A stretch of 64,000 bases of DNA, taken from positions 1 through 64,000 of the forward strand of contig NZ_LNQB01000066.1 of the NCBI RefSeq assembly GCF_001651875.1, written 5' to 3'. The notes beneath the pieces were generated by a model, which saw nothing but the letters and a program-made list of their open reading frames with translations, was not told the DNA's origin and did not search any database. Position 1 is the first letter of the stretch. Each line of letters opens with the position of its first letter. A program made the translations under genes and the position numbers. Of this stretch, positions 37,546 through 46,633 are shown piece by piece. The DNA is from Sinorhizobium saheli. GTDB taxonomy: Bacteria; Pseudomonadota; Alphaproteobacteria; Rhizobiales; Rhizobiaceae.

Positions 37546-37645
37546 CTCTTTGAAAGCGGGACAAAGGCCCGGAGAGGGGGATGAGGCCTTTGTCCTCCAT
37601 CTGGTGCGGGCGGGGGACAGGCCAATCACCAGACACGCGGCAATA
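37509..37645 (-). ncRNA. Probable small RNA with two hairpins and terminator
   Basis: On the minus strand, GGACAAAGGCC pairs perfectly with GGCCTTTGTCC (11 bp, 37559-37595) around a pyrimidine-rich loop. After CTTTCAAAG comes the 12-bp perfect stem 37515-37526 with 37534-37545 and a T6 run (37514-37509). No coding gene fits this strand here. The 5' end near 37645 is a guess. αr-type small RNAs have been described in this part of the S. meliloti chromosome and one may be αr7, but I cannot confirm the identity. Confidence 0.62.
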
Positions 37646-37760
37646 ATATCGTGCCGCTCCATATGATTTGAGGATTCAAATGTGGCTTTTCAAGGATTGC
37701 CCGACTGAATCGCACATTACAAATGTGTAACGTTTCCGTGAGTCTCCGACGGGCGATTCG

Positions 37761-38144
37761 TCACGAAATGCGGCGGCGTTCCCGGATCGAGAGCAAGCCG
37801 ACGATTACGCCGTAGCCCATCGCAATCATCGTGAATTGCCCCAGCAAAAAACTCCCGGTCTGGTTGAGGTCGAGCCCCAGTATCACGACGAAGGAAGCGA
37901 CCATCATCCCTTGTGCGAAGGAATATTCGAGCACCTGCCAGAGCGGCGGCTGCGCGCCGTCTTTTCCCTGGAAATGGGCATCGAGGCCCTTGCTTGCAAG
38001 AAGATAAGCCGGTGCGAAAATCGTCTTCACCGCGATGAGCGGTGCCGGGTCGGCGAGCAGGAAAGCGGAGAGGACAAAGCCCGCAAGCGCCGCCCCGCCA
38101 TGCAGCAGGTATTGCAGAACGATATATTTCGCGTGTTCCGGCAT
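37761..38144 (-). CDS. Small membrane protein, unknown
   Basis: This 127-residue protein has about four hydrophobic helices (LLHGGAALAGFVLSAFLLA, LIAVKTIFAPAYLLA, GMMVASFVVILGL and FTMIAMGYGVIVGLL). I see no recognised motif. It diverges from polA, with 105 bp between the start codons. The neighbouring small-RNA terminator lies on the same strand downstream. Confidence 0.72.
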   Translation of the reverse strand: MPEHAKYIVLQYLLHGGAALAGFVLSAFLLADPAPLIAVKTIFAPAYLLASKGLDAHFQGKDGAQPPLWQVLEYSFAQGMMVASFVVILGLDLNQTGSFLLGQFTMIAMGYGVIVGLLSIRERRRIS

Positions 38145-38249
38145 GAATCGTTCTCCACAAAGTTGTCCGATCTTACGAAGCCCCGCGAAAACTGCAAGGG
38201 ATCAAAACCGCAATGGACCTTTGCCGTGCCCCGCGCTATCCATGGCCGC

Positions 38250-41249
38250 ATGAAAAACGGTGATCATCTCTTCCTCGTCGACGGCTCCGGCTTCATCTTC
38301 CGGGCGTTCCACGCCATCCCGCCGCTCAACCGCAAGTCGGACGGGCTTCCGGTCAATGCGGTCGCCGGCTTCTGCAACATGCTCTGGAAGCTCCTGACCG
38401 ACGCGCGCGACACGTCGGTCGGTGTCACGCCGACGCATTTCGCGGTGATCTTCGACTATTCGTCGAAGACCTTCCGCAACGGGCTCTACGACCAGTACAA
38501 GGCGAACCGCACGGCGCCGCCGGAGGACCTGATCCCGCAATTCGGGCTGATCCGGCACGCCACCCGCGCCTTCAACCTGCCCTGCATCGAGAAGGAAGGC
38601 TACGAGGCCGACGACCTGATCGCGACCTATGCGCGGCTCGCCGAGGAGGCGGGCGCCGACGTCACCATCATTTCCTCCGACAAGGACCTCATGCAGCTCG
38701 TCACCCCGAAGGTGTCGATGTACGACAGCATGAAGGACAAGCAGATCACCATTCCGGACGTCATCGAGAAATGGGGCGTGCCGCCGGAGAAGATGATCGA
38801 TCTCCAGGCGATGACCGGCGATTCGACCGACAACGTGCCGGGCATCCCGGGGATCGGCCCGAAGACCGCGGCGCAGCTTCTCGAGGAATATGGCGATCTC
38901 GACACGCTGCTCGGGCGTGCCGGCGAGATCAAGCAGCAGAAGCGGCGCGAGGCGATCATCGCCAATGCCGACATGGCCCGCCTTTCCCGCAAGCTCGTGA
39001 CGCTCGACAAACACACGCCGCTCGACGTGCCGCTTGACGAGCTGAGGCTCGATTCCCAGGACGGGCCGAGGCTCATCGCCTTCCTGAAGGCACTGGAATT
39101 TACCACGCTCACCCGCCGCGTTGCCGCCGCTACCGATACGGATGCGGAGGCGGTCGAGCCGGCTTACGTTCCGGTCGAATGGGGCGCCCAGGCGCACGGC
39201 CCCGACCTCGACGTCGGCGAGGCCGCCGGCCCGCCGCCGACGCCGCAATCGTCGACTGCGACGCCGCCGCGCGGCGACGCCGCCAGGGCGGCCGTTCCCT
39301 TCCTGTCCAGGGGTCGGGACGCGACACCGGAAGGACTGGCCCGGGCGCGTGCGGAATTTTTCGCGAAGGCGCCCTTCGACCATTCGTCCTACGTGACGAT
39401 CCGCGATCCCGCGACCCTCGATCGCTGGATCGCCGATGCGCGCGATGCCGGGCTCGTCGGCTTCGATACGGAAACGACATCGCTCGATGCGATGCAGGCG
39501 GAGCTTTGCGGCTTCTCGCTGGCGATCGCCGATTATGCGGACGATCCCCTGGGTTCGCGGATCAGGGCGGCCTATGTGCCGCTCACCCACAAGAACGGCG
39601 TCGGCGACCTTCTGGGCGGCGGGCTCGTGGAAAACCAGATTCCGCTACGCGAGGCATTGAGCCGGCTAAAGGAGCTGCTCGAAGACCCATCGGTCCTGAA
39701 GGTCGCGCAGAACCTGAAATACGACTATCTGGTGATGAAGCGGCATGGGATCACCATGCAGAGCTACGACGACACGATGCTGATGTCCTACGTGATCGAT
39801 GCCGGCAACGGCGCCCACGGCATGGATTCGCTTGCCGAGCGCTGGCTCGGCCACACGCCGATCGCCTACAAGGACGTCACCGGCACCGGCCGCTCCTCGC
39901 TCACCTTCGACTTCGTCGACATCGACAGGGCGACGGCCTATGCCGCGGAAGACGCGGACGTGACGCTCAGGCTCTGGCATGTGCTGAAACCCCAGCTTGC
40001 CGCCAAGGGCCTGACGCGCGTCTATGAGCGGCTGGAGCGGCCGCTGGTCCCCGTACTTGCGCACATGGAGGAACGCGGCATCACGGTCGACCGCCAGATC
40101 CTGTCGCGGCTCTCCGGCGAGCTGGCGCAGGGGGCGGCCGCACTCGAGGACGAGATCTATCGCCTCGCCGGCGAGACCTTCACCATCGGCTCGCCGAAGC
40201 AGCTCGGCGACATCCTGTTCGGCAAGATGGGCTTTCCGGGCGGCTCCAAGACCAAGACCGGGCAATGGTCGACCTCCGCTTCGGTGCTCGAGGACCTCGC
40301 CGCCGCCGGGCACGAGCTGCCGCGCAAGATCGTCGACTGGCGCCAGCTCACCAAGCTCAAGTCCACCTATACCGACGCGCTGCCGGGTTTCGTGCATCCG
40401 GAAACGAAGCGCGTCCACACCTGCTTCGCACTGGCCGCCACGACCACCGGACGGCTTTCCTCCTCCGACCCGAACCTGCAGAACATCCCGATCAGGACCG
40501 CCGAGGGGCGCAAGATCCGCACCGCCTTCGTCGCGAGCCCGGGGAACAAGCTCGTTTCCGCGGATTACAGCCAGATCGAGCTGCGCGTGCTCGCCCATGT
40601 CGCCGATATCCCGCAACTCCGCCAGGCCTTCGCTGACGGCGTCGACATCCATGCGATGACCGCTTCGGAAATGTTCGGCGTGCCGGTCGAGGGCATGCCG
40701 AGCGAGATCCGCCGCCGCGCCAAGGCGATCAATTTCGGCATCATCTACGGGATCTCCGCCTTCGGCCTTGCCAACCAGCTCTCGATCGAGCGCTCGGAAG
40801 CCGGCGACTACATCAAGAAATATTTCGAACGCTTCCCCGGCATCCGCGACTACATGGAGAACACCAAGGCCTTTGCCCGCGAGCACGGCTATGTCGAGAC
40901 GATCTTCGGCCGCCGCGCCCACTATCCGGACATCCGCTCCTCCAACCCGTCGATGCGCGCCTTCAACGAACGCGCCTCGATCAACGCGCCGATCCAGGGC
41001 TCGGCCGCCGACATCATCCGCCGCGCCATGGTCAAGATGGAACCGGCGCTTGAGGCGGCGAAGCTCTCCGCCCGGATGCTGCTCCAGGTCCACGACGAGT
41101 TGATCTTCGAGGTCGAGGAAGGCGAGATCGAGCGGGCCGTCCCGGTGATCGTGTCGGTGATGGAGAACGCGGCGATGCCGGCCCTCAGCATGAAGGTGCC
41201 GCTGAAGGTCGATGCCCGGGCGGCGCATAATTGGGACGAGGCGCATTAG
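38250..41249 (+). CDS. polA: DNA polymerase I
   Basis: This 999-residue polymerase has a 5'-3' exonuclease domain (about 1-300), a 3'-5' proofreading domain and a polymerase domain. The proofreading DxE pair is present (GFDTETT, Asp406 and Glu408), so editing should be intact. Polymerase motif A is DYSQIELRVLAH (Asp772), motif B is RRAKAINFGIIYGIS and motif C is QVHDELIFEV. A Pro/Ala-rich linker near residues 290-370 is longer than in E. coli (928 residues). It fills repair gaps and removes RNA primers. The ATG was chosen over a long upstream open frame that overlaps the divergent gene. Confidence 0.97.
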   Translation: MKNGDHLFLVDGSGFIFRAFHAIPPLNRKSDGLPVNAVAGFCNMLWKLLTDARDTSVGVTPTHFAVIFDYSSKTFRNGLYDQYKANRTAPPEDLIPQFGLIRHATRAFNLPCIEKEGYEADDLIATYARLAEEAGADVTIISSDKDLMQLVTPKVSMYDSMKDKQITIPDVIEKWGVPPEKMIDLQAMTGDSTDNVPGIPGIGPKTAAQLLEEYGDLDTLLGRAGEIKQQKRREAIIANADMARLSRKLVTLDKHTPLDVPLDELRLDSQDGPRLIAFLKALEFTTLTRRVAAATDTDAEAVEPAYVPVEWGAQAHGPDLDVGEAAGPPPTPQSSTATPPRGDAARAAVPFLSRGRDATPEGLARARAEFFAKAPFDHSSYVTIRDPATLDRWIADARDAGLVGFDTETTSLDAMQAELCGFSLAIADYADDPLGSRIRAAYVPLTHKNGVGDLLGGGLVENQIPLREALSRLKELLEDPSVLKVAQNLKYDYLVMKRHGITMQSYDDTMLMSYVIDAGNGAHGMDSLAERWLGHTPIAYKDVTGTGRSSLTFDFVDIDRATAYAAEDADVTLRLWHVLKPQLAAKGLTRVYERLERPLVPVLAHMEERGITVDRQILSRLSGELAQGAAALEDEIYRLAGETFTIGSPKQLGDILFGKMGFPGGSKTKTGQWSTSASVLEDLAAAGHELPRKIVDWRQLTKLKSTYTDALPGFVHPETKRVHTCFALAATTTGRLSSSDPNLQNIPIRTAEGRKIRTAFVASPGNKLVSADYSQIELRVLAHVADIPQLRQAFADGVDIHAMTASEMFGVPVEGMPSEIRRRAKAINFGIIYGISAFGLANQLSIERSEAGDYIKKYFERFPGIRDYMENTKAFAREHGYVETIFGRRAHYPDIRSSNPSMRAFNERASINAPIQGSAADIIRRAMVKMEPALEAAKLSARMLLQVHDELIFEVEEGEIERAVPVIVSVMENAAMPALSMKVPLKVDARAAHNWDEAH

Positions 41250-41299
41250 GGCGGAATGCGCCCAAAAGCGTTCGCGCCGCCGCCTATCTCTTCAAGCGT

Positions 41300-42034
41300 T
41301 CAGCCTCGCGCCACGGCCATGGCGCGGGCGAAACCCGGGTCGCGGGCCGACAGCATCTTGTGCAGGTGCACCATCATGCCGGCCGCGAAGAGCGGTGTCA
41401 GCAGGTTGAGCAGAGGCACGGCGAGGAAGGCGACCAGGACGAGGCCGGCGAGAAACACCGTCGCCCGGTGCTTGCGGCGGAAGAGCCGCGCTTCCGCCGG
41501 CGGACGATGGCGCATGGCGGCGAATTCGAAGAATTCCCGTCCGAGCAGATAGCCGTTGACGAGGAAGAAGGCGATGAGATTGACGCCCGGCACCAGCAGA
41601 AGCAGGAGCGCGACGATGTTGCCGAGGATGACGACGCCGAGGAATTTGGCCGAGCTCGCGATCGCCTCGGCAAGCGGCAGCGGCGTGCCCGGCGCCTCTG
41701 ACGGATAGTCGCGCTTCTCCACCACCTCGGCGACATCGTCGAGAAAGAAGCCGGCGATCAGCGCGGTCACCGGCGCGAGCAGCAGCGCCAGCCCGAGAGC
41801 GAGACCGAGGCTCGCCAGGATGCCGACCACGAAGGTGAGCCAGCCGGCCCATTCGGGGGTGCCGGGCATCAGCGCGTCGAGCCAGGGCAGCGCCAGCCAG
41901 GCGAAGAGTTCGCGCAGGGCGAACCAGAGCGCGACCAGCGCCAGCAGCGTCAGCCCGATGACCTTCCAGAAGACCGTGCGGGTCTCCGCCGCGAAGAGAT
42001 TGGCGAAGGCAAGTCGCGCCGCATCGAGAATCAT
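41300..42034 (-). CDS. CysZ-like EI24-domain membrane protein
   Basis: This 244-residue protein has four to six hydrophobic helices and the conserved LVPGVNLIAFFLVNGYLLGREFFEFAAMRH motif of the EI24/CysZ family. CysZ is a sulfate uptake protein in E. coli; here the link to sulfate is inferred only. The ATG has GGGAGA eight bases upstream. It converges with polA, with a 50-bp gap. Confidence 0.82.
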   Translation of the reverse strand: MILDAARLAFANLFAAETRTVFWKVIGLTLLALVALWFALRELFAWLALPWLDALMPGTPEWAGWLTFVVGILASLGLALGLALLLAPVTALIAGFFLDDVAEVVEKRDYPSEAPGTPLPLAEAIASSAKFLGVVILGNIVALLLLLVPGVNLIAFFLVNGYLLGREFFEFAAMRHRPPAEARLFRRKHRATVFLAGLVLVAFLAVPLLNLLTPLFAAGMMVHLHKMLSARDPGFARAMAVARG

Positions 42035-42129
42035 GACCGGTCTCCCTCAGGCAAGTGGATCGAGAGCCATGTAGGCGAGCGCATCGGCAGCGACAAGGCG
42101 GTCCCCATGCCTCGCCGTTATGTTCTTGG

Positions 42130-42161
42130 CAATCAACGGGCTGGACAATCAACGGGCTGGG
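42130..42161. repeat. 16-bp tandem duplication upstream of the amidase gene
   Basis: CAATCAACGGGCTGGA is followed directly by CAATCAACGGGCTGGG. It lies 120 bp before the amidase ATG, in the 247-bp gap shared with the CysZ-like gene. Confidence 0.7.
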
Positions 42162-42281
42162 GCGACAGGCGCTGGCAATCGGCAGGCGCGACGATATGTT
42201 AGGACGATAGGCGTCGCCACGTCCGCGGCGCGTCCTTCAACCGGCTCCGGTCTCGAGGTGACATGCAGGAGGGGAGACATC

Positions 42282-43643
42282 ATGACCAATCAGAAGACGC
42301 TCGCGAGCCTCGCCGTTCTCGTGCAATCGGGGCAGCTCGATCCCGCCGCACTCGCGATGGAGACCCTGAGCCGGATCGAAAGCCATGCCGACCGGTCGAT
42401 CTTCGTCGGGCTGACGCGCGAGCGGGCGGAACGGGAAGCGAAGGCCGCCTCCGCGCGCATCAAGGCCGGCCGCTCGCTCGGCCTGCTCGACGGCCTGCCC
42501 GTCGCCTGGAAGGACCTCTTCGATCTTGCCGGCAGCGTCACGACGGCCGGCTCCGTCGTGCTCGCGGACAGCCCGCCGGCGGCCGCCGACGCAACGGTGG
42601 TCGCCGCGCTCGCCGGTGCCGGCATGGTCAGCGTCGGCCGCACCAATATGAGCGAGTTCGCCTTTTCCGGCCTCGGCGTGAACCCGCATTACGGCACGCC
42701 CCGCAACCCGGCCTCGGCGGACGAGCATCGTATCCCGGGCGGGTCCTCCTCCGGTTCGGCGGCGGCAGTCGCCGCCGGGCTCGTGCCGCTGGCGATCGGC
42801 ACCGACACCGGCGGCTCGGTCCGTATTCCGGCGGCGCTGACCGGCATCGTCGGCTACAAGGCGACGCGCGGGCGCTATGCGATGAAGGGCGTCTTCCCGC
42901 TCGCCGGGAGCCTCGATTCGCTCGGCCCCCTTTGCCATACGGTCGAGGACGCCATCTGGGCGGATGCGGGAATGCACGGGCTGACCGCGCCGGTGATCCG
43001 CCGGGCCGAGCTTGGCGACCTTTCGATCATCGTGCCGGAAACCGTCGTCTTCGACGACGCCGAGCCGGAAGTCGTCCGCACCTTCGAGGCGGCGGTCAGG
43101 AGACTGGAGGCGGCGGGCGTCAAGGTCCGGCGCCAACCCTTCCCGAGCTTTTCCGAGGTCTTCGAGCTGACGGCGCGCCACGGCGCGCTGGTGACGGCGG
43201 AGGCCCATGCGCTCCACCGCGAGCGCCTCGCCGGCCCTGAGGCCGCTCGGATCGATCACCGCGTCGTCGCGCGCATCCGCCTCGGCGAGAAGATCACCGT
43301 CAGCGACTATATCGCCCTTCTCGAGGCCCGCGACCGGCTGATCCACGAGACGGTCGAGCGCCTCAAGGGCGGAGAGTTCCTTGCGCATCCGACCCTGCCG
43401 CATGTGGCGCCGCCGGTCGCGCCGCTGCTTGCCGACGACGACCTCTTCTTCAAGGTGAATGCGAAGACGCTGCGCAACACCTTGATCGGCAACTTCCTCG
43501 ATTTCTGCGGCGTCTCGATCCCCTGCGGCGAGGGCGCGGCGGGCCTGCCGGTCGGCTTCCTCCTCTCCGCGCCGCACCATCAGGATGACCGGCTGCTTTC
43601 CGCCGCACTCGCCCTCGAGGCGCTGATCCGGGGCGAGGCATGA
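42282..43643 (+). CDS. Amidase signature-family protein
   Basis: This 453-residue hydrolase of the GatA/AmiE-type amidase family has the Ser-cisSer-Lys triad: Lys77 (VAWKDLF), the Ser155/156 region (GGSSSGSAAA) and the nucleophile Ser179 (GTDTGGSVR). It would hydrolyse an amide in the cytoplasm; the substrate is unknown. It is not GatA itself, because gatBC partners are absent. The ribosome site AGGAGGGGAG precedes the ATG. Its stop codon overlaps the next gene's ATG (ATGA), so it is coupled to the ROK kinase and cutC. Confidence 0.9.
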   Translation: MTNQKTLASLAVLVQSGQLDPAALAMETLSRIESHADRSIFVGLTRERAEREAKAASARIKAGRSLGLLDGLPVAWKDLFDLAGSVTTAGSVVLADSPPAAADATVVAALAGAGMVSVGRTNMSEFAFSGLGVNPHYGTPRNPASADEHRIPGGSSSGSAAAVAAGLVPLAIGTDTGGSVRIPAALTGIVGYKATRGRYAMKGVFPLAGSLDSLGPLCHTVEDAIWADAGMHGLTAPVIRRAELGDLSIIVPETVVFDDAEPEVVRTFEAAVRRLEAAGVKVRRQPFPSFSEVFELTARHGALVTAEAHALHRERLAGPEAARIDHRVVARIRLGEKITVSDYIALLEARDRLIHETVERLKGGEFLAHPTLPHVAPPVAPLLADDDLFFKVNAKTLRNTLIGNFLDFCGVSIPCGEGAAGLPVGFLLSAPHHQDDRLLSAALALEALIRGEA

Positions 43644-44551
43644 TCGTCTGCTTCGACATCGGCGGCTCGGCGATCAAGGGCGCGATCACCCATTCGCCGG
43701 AGCGGATCTTTCCGCTGCCGCGGCGCACGACGCCGCTCGATGATTTTCGGCGCTTCGTCCAGGTGCTGGAATCGCTGCTCGACGAAGCGGGCGGGCTGCC
43801 GGAACGGGTGGCGATCTCGATCACCGGCGTCATCGATCCCGAAACGCGCCGGATCAAATGCGCCAACATCCCCTGCATCGACGGGCGTGAACTCGCGGCC
43901 GAGCTCGAATCGGCGCTGCACCTGCCGATCGTGATCGCCAACGATGCCGACTGCTTCGCGCTCGCCGAAGCGGGCATCGGCGCCGGCCGCGGTCATCGCA
44001 TCGTCTTCGGCGCGATCCTCGGCACCGGCGTCGGCGGCGGGCTGGTGGTCGAGGGCAGGCTGATCAACGCCGATGGCGGCTTCGCCGGCGAATGGGGCCA
44101 CGGACCCTCCGTCGCGGCCGAGGCCGGGCATCCGCCGATCGCCATCCCGGCCTTTCCCTGCGGTTGCGGCCAGAGCCGCTGTGTCGATACCGTCGGCGGC
44201 GCCCGCGGACTGGAGCGGCTACACGAGACGGTCCACGGCAAGGCGCTGGCGAGCCACGAGATTATCGACACCTGGCAGGGCGGCAATGCCGAAGCGGCGC
44301 GGACGATCGACGTCTTCGTCGACCTCGTCAGCTCGCCCCTGGCGCTGGCGATCAACATCACCGGCGCGACGATCGTGCCGGTCGGCGGCGGCCTCTCCAA
44401 CGCCGAAGCGCTGCTGGCCGAAATCGACCGCAGCGTGCGCCAGCGGATTCTCCGACGCTTCGACCGGCCGCTGGTCGTGCGCGGCGCGTGCCGGGTGGAA
44501 CCGGGCCTGATCGGCGCCGCCCTGCTCGGCTTTGAAGGGAAGGCATCATGA
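43640..44551 (+). CDS. ROK-family N-acetylglucosamine kinase
   Basis: This 303-residue sugar kinase begins with CFDIGGSAIKGAI (ATP phosphate motif) and has ILGTGVGGGLVVEG and DADCFALAEAG (catalytic aspartate). A ROK zinc site has cysteines in PCGCGQSRCVDT. The combination with nagA and murQ nearby favours N-acetylglucosamine or N-acetylmannosamine as substrate, as in E. coli NagK. It overlaps the amidase stop by four bases, and cutC begins four bases before its stop. The two kinases of the wider region suggest different amino-sugar branches. Confidence 0.88.
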   Translation: MIVCFDIGGSAIKGAITHSPERIFPLPRRTTPLDDFRRFVQVLESLLDEAGGLPERVAISITGVIDPETRRIKCANIPCIDGRELAAELESALHLPIVIANDADCFALAEAGIGAGRGHRIVFGAILGTGVGGGLVVEGRLINADGGFAGEWGHGPSVAAEAGHPPIAIPAFPCGCGQSRCVDTVGGARGLERLHETVHGKALASHEIIDTWQGGNAEAARTIDVFVDLVSSPLALAINITGATIVPVGGGLSNAEALLAEIDRSVRQRILRRFDRPLVVRGACRVEPGLIGAALLGFEGKAS

Positions 44552-45285
44552 CCGGCATAAAGCTCGAGGTCTGCGTCGACGACGCGGCGGGCCTCGCCGC
44601 GGCGATCGACGGCGGCGCCGACCGGATCGAACTCTGCTCCGCCCTTGCCCTTGGCGGGCTGACGCCGAGTGCCGGGCTGATGGCGCTTGCCGGCCCGCCG
44701 CCGGTGCCAGTCTATGCGATGATCCGCCCGCGCCCCGGCGACTTCGTCTATGGCGCCGCCGATCTCGACGTGATGCGCCGGGACATCGATCAAGCCCGCG
44801 AGGTGGGGCTTGCCGGCGTGGTGCTCGGGGCGTCGCTCGCCGACGGCCGGCTCGACGCACGCATGCTGACGAAGCTCGCCGGCCACGCCGCCGGCCTGGG
44901 GCTCACCCTCCATCGCGCCTTCGATCTCACGCCGGATTTCGCCGAGGCGATCTCGCTCGCCGTCGATCTCGGCTTCGAGCGCATCCTGACCTCGGGCGGC
45001 GCGAGAAGCGCGCCGGAAGCGGTCGAGACGCTGGCCGGGCTCGTCGAACTCGCCGCCGGGCGGATCTCGATCATGCCCGGTTCCGGCATCACCGTCGACA
45101 CGATCGGCTTGCTGCTGCCGAGGCTCGCGGTGACGGAGGTCCACTCGTCCTGCTCGCTCAGCGAGTCGACCAGGGACCGACGGCTCATCGATATGGGCTT
45201 TGCCGCCGAGGGCCGTCGCCGCACCGATGCGGCAGCGGTGAAAGCGCTGAAGGCGCGGCTCGAGGCCTTGCAGGCGAGCTCTTGA
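44548..45285 (+). CDS. cutC: CutC-family protein
   Basis: This 245-residue TIM-barrel protein begins with KLEVCVDDAAGLAAAIDGGADRIELC and contains PRPGDFVYGAADLDVMRRDI, LHRAFDLTPD and ILTSGGARSAPE, which are CutC signatures. CutC was linked to copper homeostasis in E. coli, but this role is disputed. It overlaps the ROK kinase stop (ATGA), so it is translationally coupled to amino-sugar genes. Its position suggests a metabolic function. Confidence 0.9.
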   Translation: MTGIKLEVCVDDAAGLAAAIDGGADRIELCSALALGGLTPSAGLMALAGPPPVPVYAMIRPRPGDFVYGAADLDVMRRDIDQAREVGLAGVVLGASLADGRLDARMLTKLAGHAAGLGLTLHRAFDLTPDFAEAISLAVDLGFERILTSGGARSAPEAVETLAGLVELAAGRISIMPGSGITVDTIGLLLPRLAVTEVHSSCSLSESTRDRRLIDMGFAAEGRRRTDAAAVKALKARLEALQASS

Positions 45286-45336
45286 CCCCGGTCGCGGCTG
45301 GAGGAGTCGGGTCGGAGACCGATTCTCCCGCGCCCG

Positions 45337-45448
45337 CCTCATCCGGCCTGCCGGCCACCTTCTCCCCGCAAGCGCCGCAAGCGGGGCGAAGGGGACGCGC
45401 GGCGGCGCCCCAGTCCCCTGTCGCCGTCAGAACGGGGAGGGTGAGGGG
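45337..45448 (+). repeat. RIME-like mosaic palindromic repeat, copy 3
   Basis: This copy starts CCTCATCCGGCCTGCCGGCC, has the CTTCTCCCCGCAAGC core and ends GGGGAGGGTGAGGGG. It carries an extra GCCGCAAGC next to the core, which looks like a small internal duplication absent from copy 1. It lies between the convergent cutC and nagA genes. Confidence 0.78.
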
Positions 45449-45472
45449 CTTTTCTCGGCGTGACCCGCTGCC

Positions 45473-46633
45473 TCAGGCGGCGAAGACAATCTCGCCGCCG
45501 ATCCAGGTCGAGCGCATGGCGAGCTCCGGCGTCAGCAGCACGAAATCGGCATCCGTGCCGGGCAAGAGCCGGCCCTTGTGCGAGGCGATGCCCATGACGT
45601 CGGCTGGATAGGCGGAGGCCATCCGGATCGCCTCCTCGACCGGCAGGCCGAGCTTCTCGTGCACGAAGCGGACGGAGGAGAGCATGTCGATGTCGGCGCC
45701 GGCGAGCGTGCCGTCGGCGAGCGTCAGCCGCCCGCCCTGGCGCAGGATCTCGCGGCCGTTTAGGAGGAAGCTCGTCTGATCGGTGCTGATCGGCGACATC
45801 GCGTCGGTGACGAGGAAGATCTGGCCCGGCCCGCGCTTGCCGCGGATGGCGATGCCCATCGTCGCCGGATCGACATGGAAGCCGTCGGCGATCAGGCCGG
45901 CATGCAGGGTGCCGGTGGCGAGGGCCGCGCCGACGACGCCCGGTTCACGGTGGCCGAGCCCGCTCATCGCGTTGAAGAGATGGGTGACGGTCCGCGCACC
46001 GGCTTTCGCATAGGCGCAGGCGGTGTCGTAGTCGACATCGGTATGGCCCAGGCTGACGACGACGCCGGCGTCGGCGAGCGCGCGCACTTGCTCCTTCGTC
46101 GCGTTTTCCGGGGCGACGGTGACCATCAGGCAGCCGAGCGCCTTCGCGCAGGCGAGCATTTCCCGGAGGTCGTCATCCTCCATCGGCCGGATCAGCGACG
46201 GATCGTGGGCGCCCTTGCGCGCGACCGACAGATGCGGTCCCTCGAGATGCAGGCCGAGGAAGCCGGGCACCAGCGCGGCCTTGGCGGCAAGCCCGGCCTC
46301 GATGGCAGCGGTCCTGATGTCCCGCCTGTCGGTGATCAGCGTCGGCAACAGCGCCGTCGTGCCGAATTGCGCATGCGCCTCGCAGATCTGCCGGATGCCG
46401 TCGAGCGTCGGCTGCTCGTTCAAGAGCGCACCGCCGCCGCCGTTGACCTGCAGGTCGATGAAGCCGGGAACGAGGAGAAGGCCGCGCGCATCGATCGTCT
46501 CGGCATCGTCTCCCGCGGCTGCGGCGGGAACGATCGCCTTGATATGCCCCCCCTCGATGACGAGGGCGGCGCCGTCGTGGCAGTCGATGCCGTCGAAAAT
46601 CCGCGCGCCGATGATCTTCTTCTTCGCAGTCAT
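45473..46633 (-). CDS. nagA: N-acetylglucosamine-6-phosphate deacetylase
   Basis: This 386-residue amidohydrolase converts GlcNAc-6-P to GlcN-6-P and acetate. Motifs are VPGFIDLQVNGGGG, HLEGPHLS, VSLGHTDVDYDTA, TVTHLFNAMSGLGHREPG and FLVTDAMSP, which contain the metal and catalytic residues. Its ATG overlaps the stop codon of the SIS-domain gene upstream (ATGA), so the two are translationally coupled. The product is the substrate of that deaminase. Confidence 0.95.
   Translation of the reverse strand: MTAKKKIIGARIFDGIDCHDGAALVIEGGHIKAIVPAAAAGDDAETIDARGLLLVPGFIDLQVNGGGGALLNEQPTLDGIRQICEAHAQFGTTALLPTLITDRRDIRTAAIEAGLAAKAALVPGFLGLHLEGPHLSVARKGAHDPSLIRPMEDDDLREMLACAKALGCLMVTVAPENATKEQVRALADAGVVVSLGHTDVDYDTACAYAKAGARTVTHLFNAMSGLGHREPGVVGAALATGTLHAGLIADGFHVDPATMGIAIRGKRGPGQIFLVTDAMSPISTDQTSFLLNGREILRQGGRLTLADGTLAGADIDMLSSVRFVHEKLGLPVEEAIRMASAYPADVMGIASHKGRLLPGTDADFVLLTPELAMRSTWIGGEIVFAA

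Larger units (their letters stand above)
37388..37760. other. Intergenic region with minus-strand small RNA candidate
   Basis: This 373-bp gap holds the two-hairpin small-RNA candidate at 37509-37645. It is also the 5' region of the M20 gene. An in-frame peptide open frame across it is rejected as an artefact of the hairpins. Confidence 0.55.

Noticed and set aside
37836-38249. 138-codon N-terminal extension of polA
   Set aside because: It runs opposite the 37761-38144 membrane protein gene and has no polymerase similarity. The ATG at 38250 begins the normal 5'-3' exonuclease domain.
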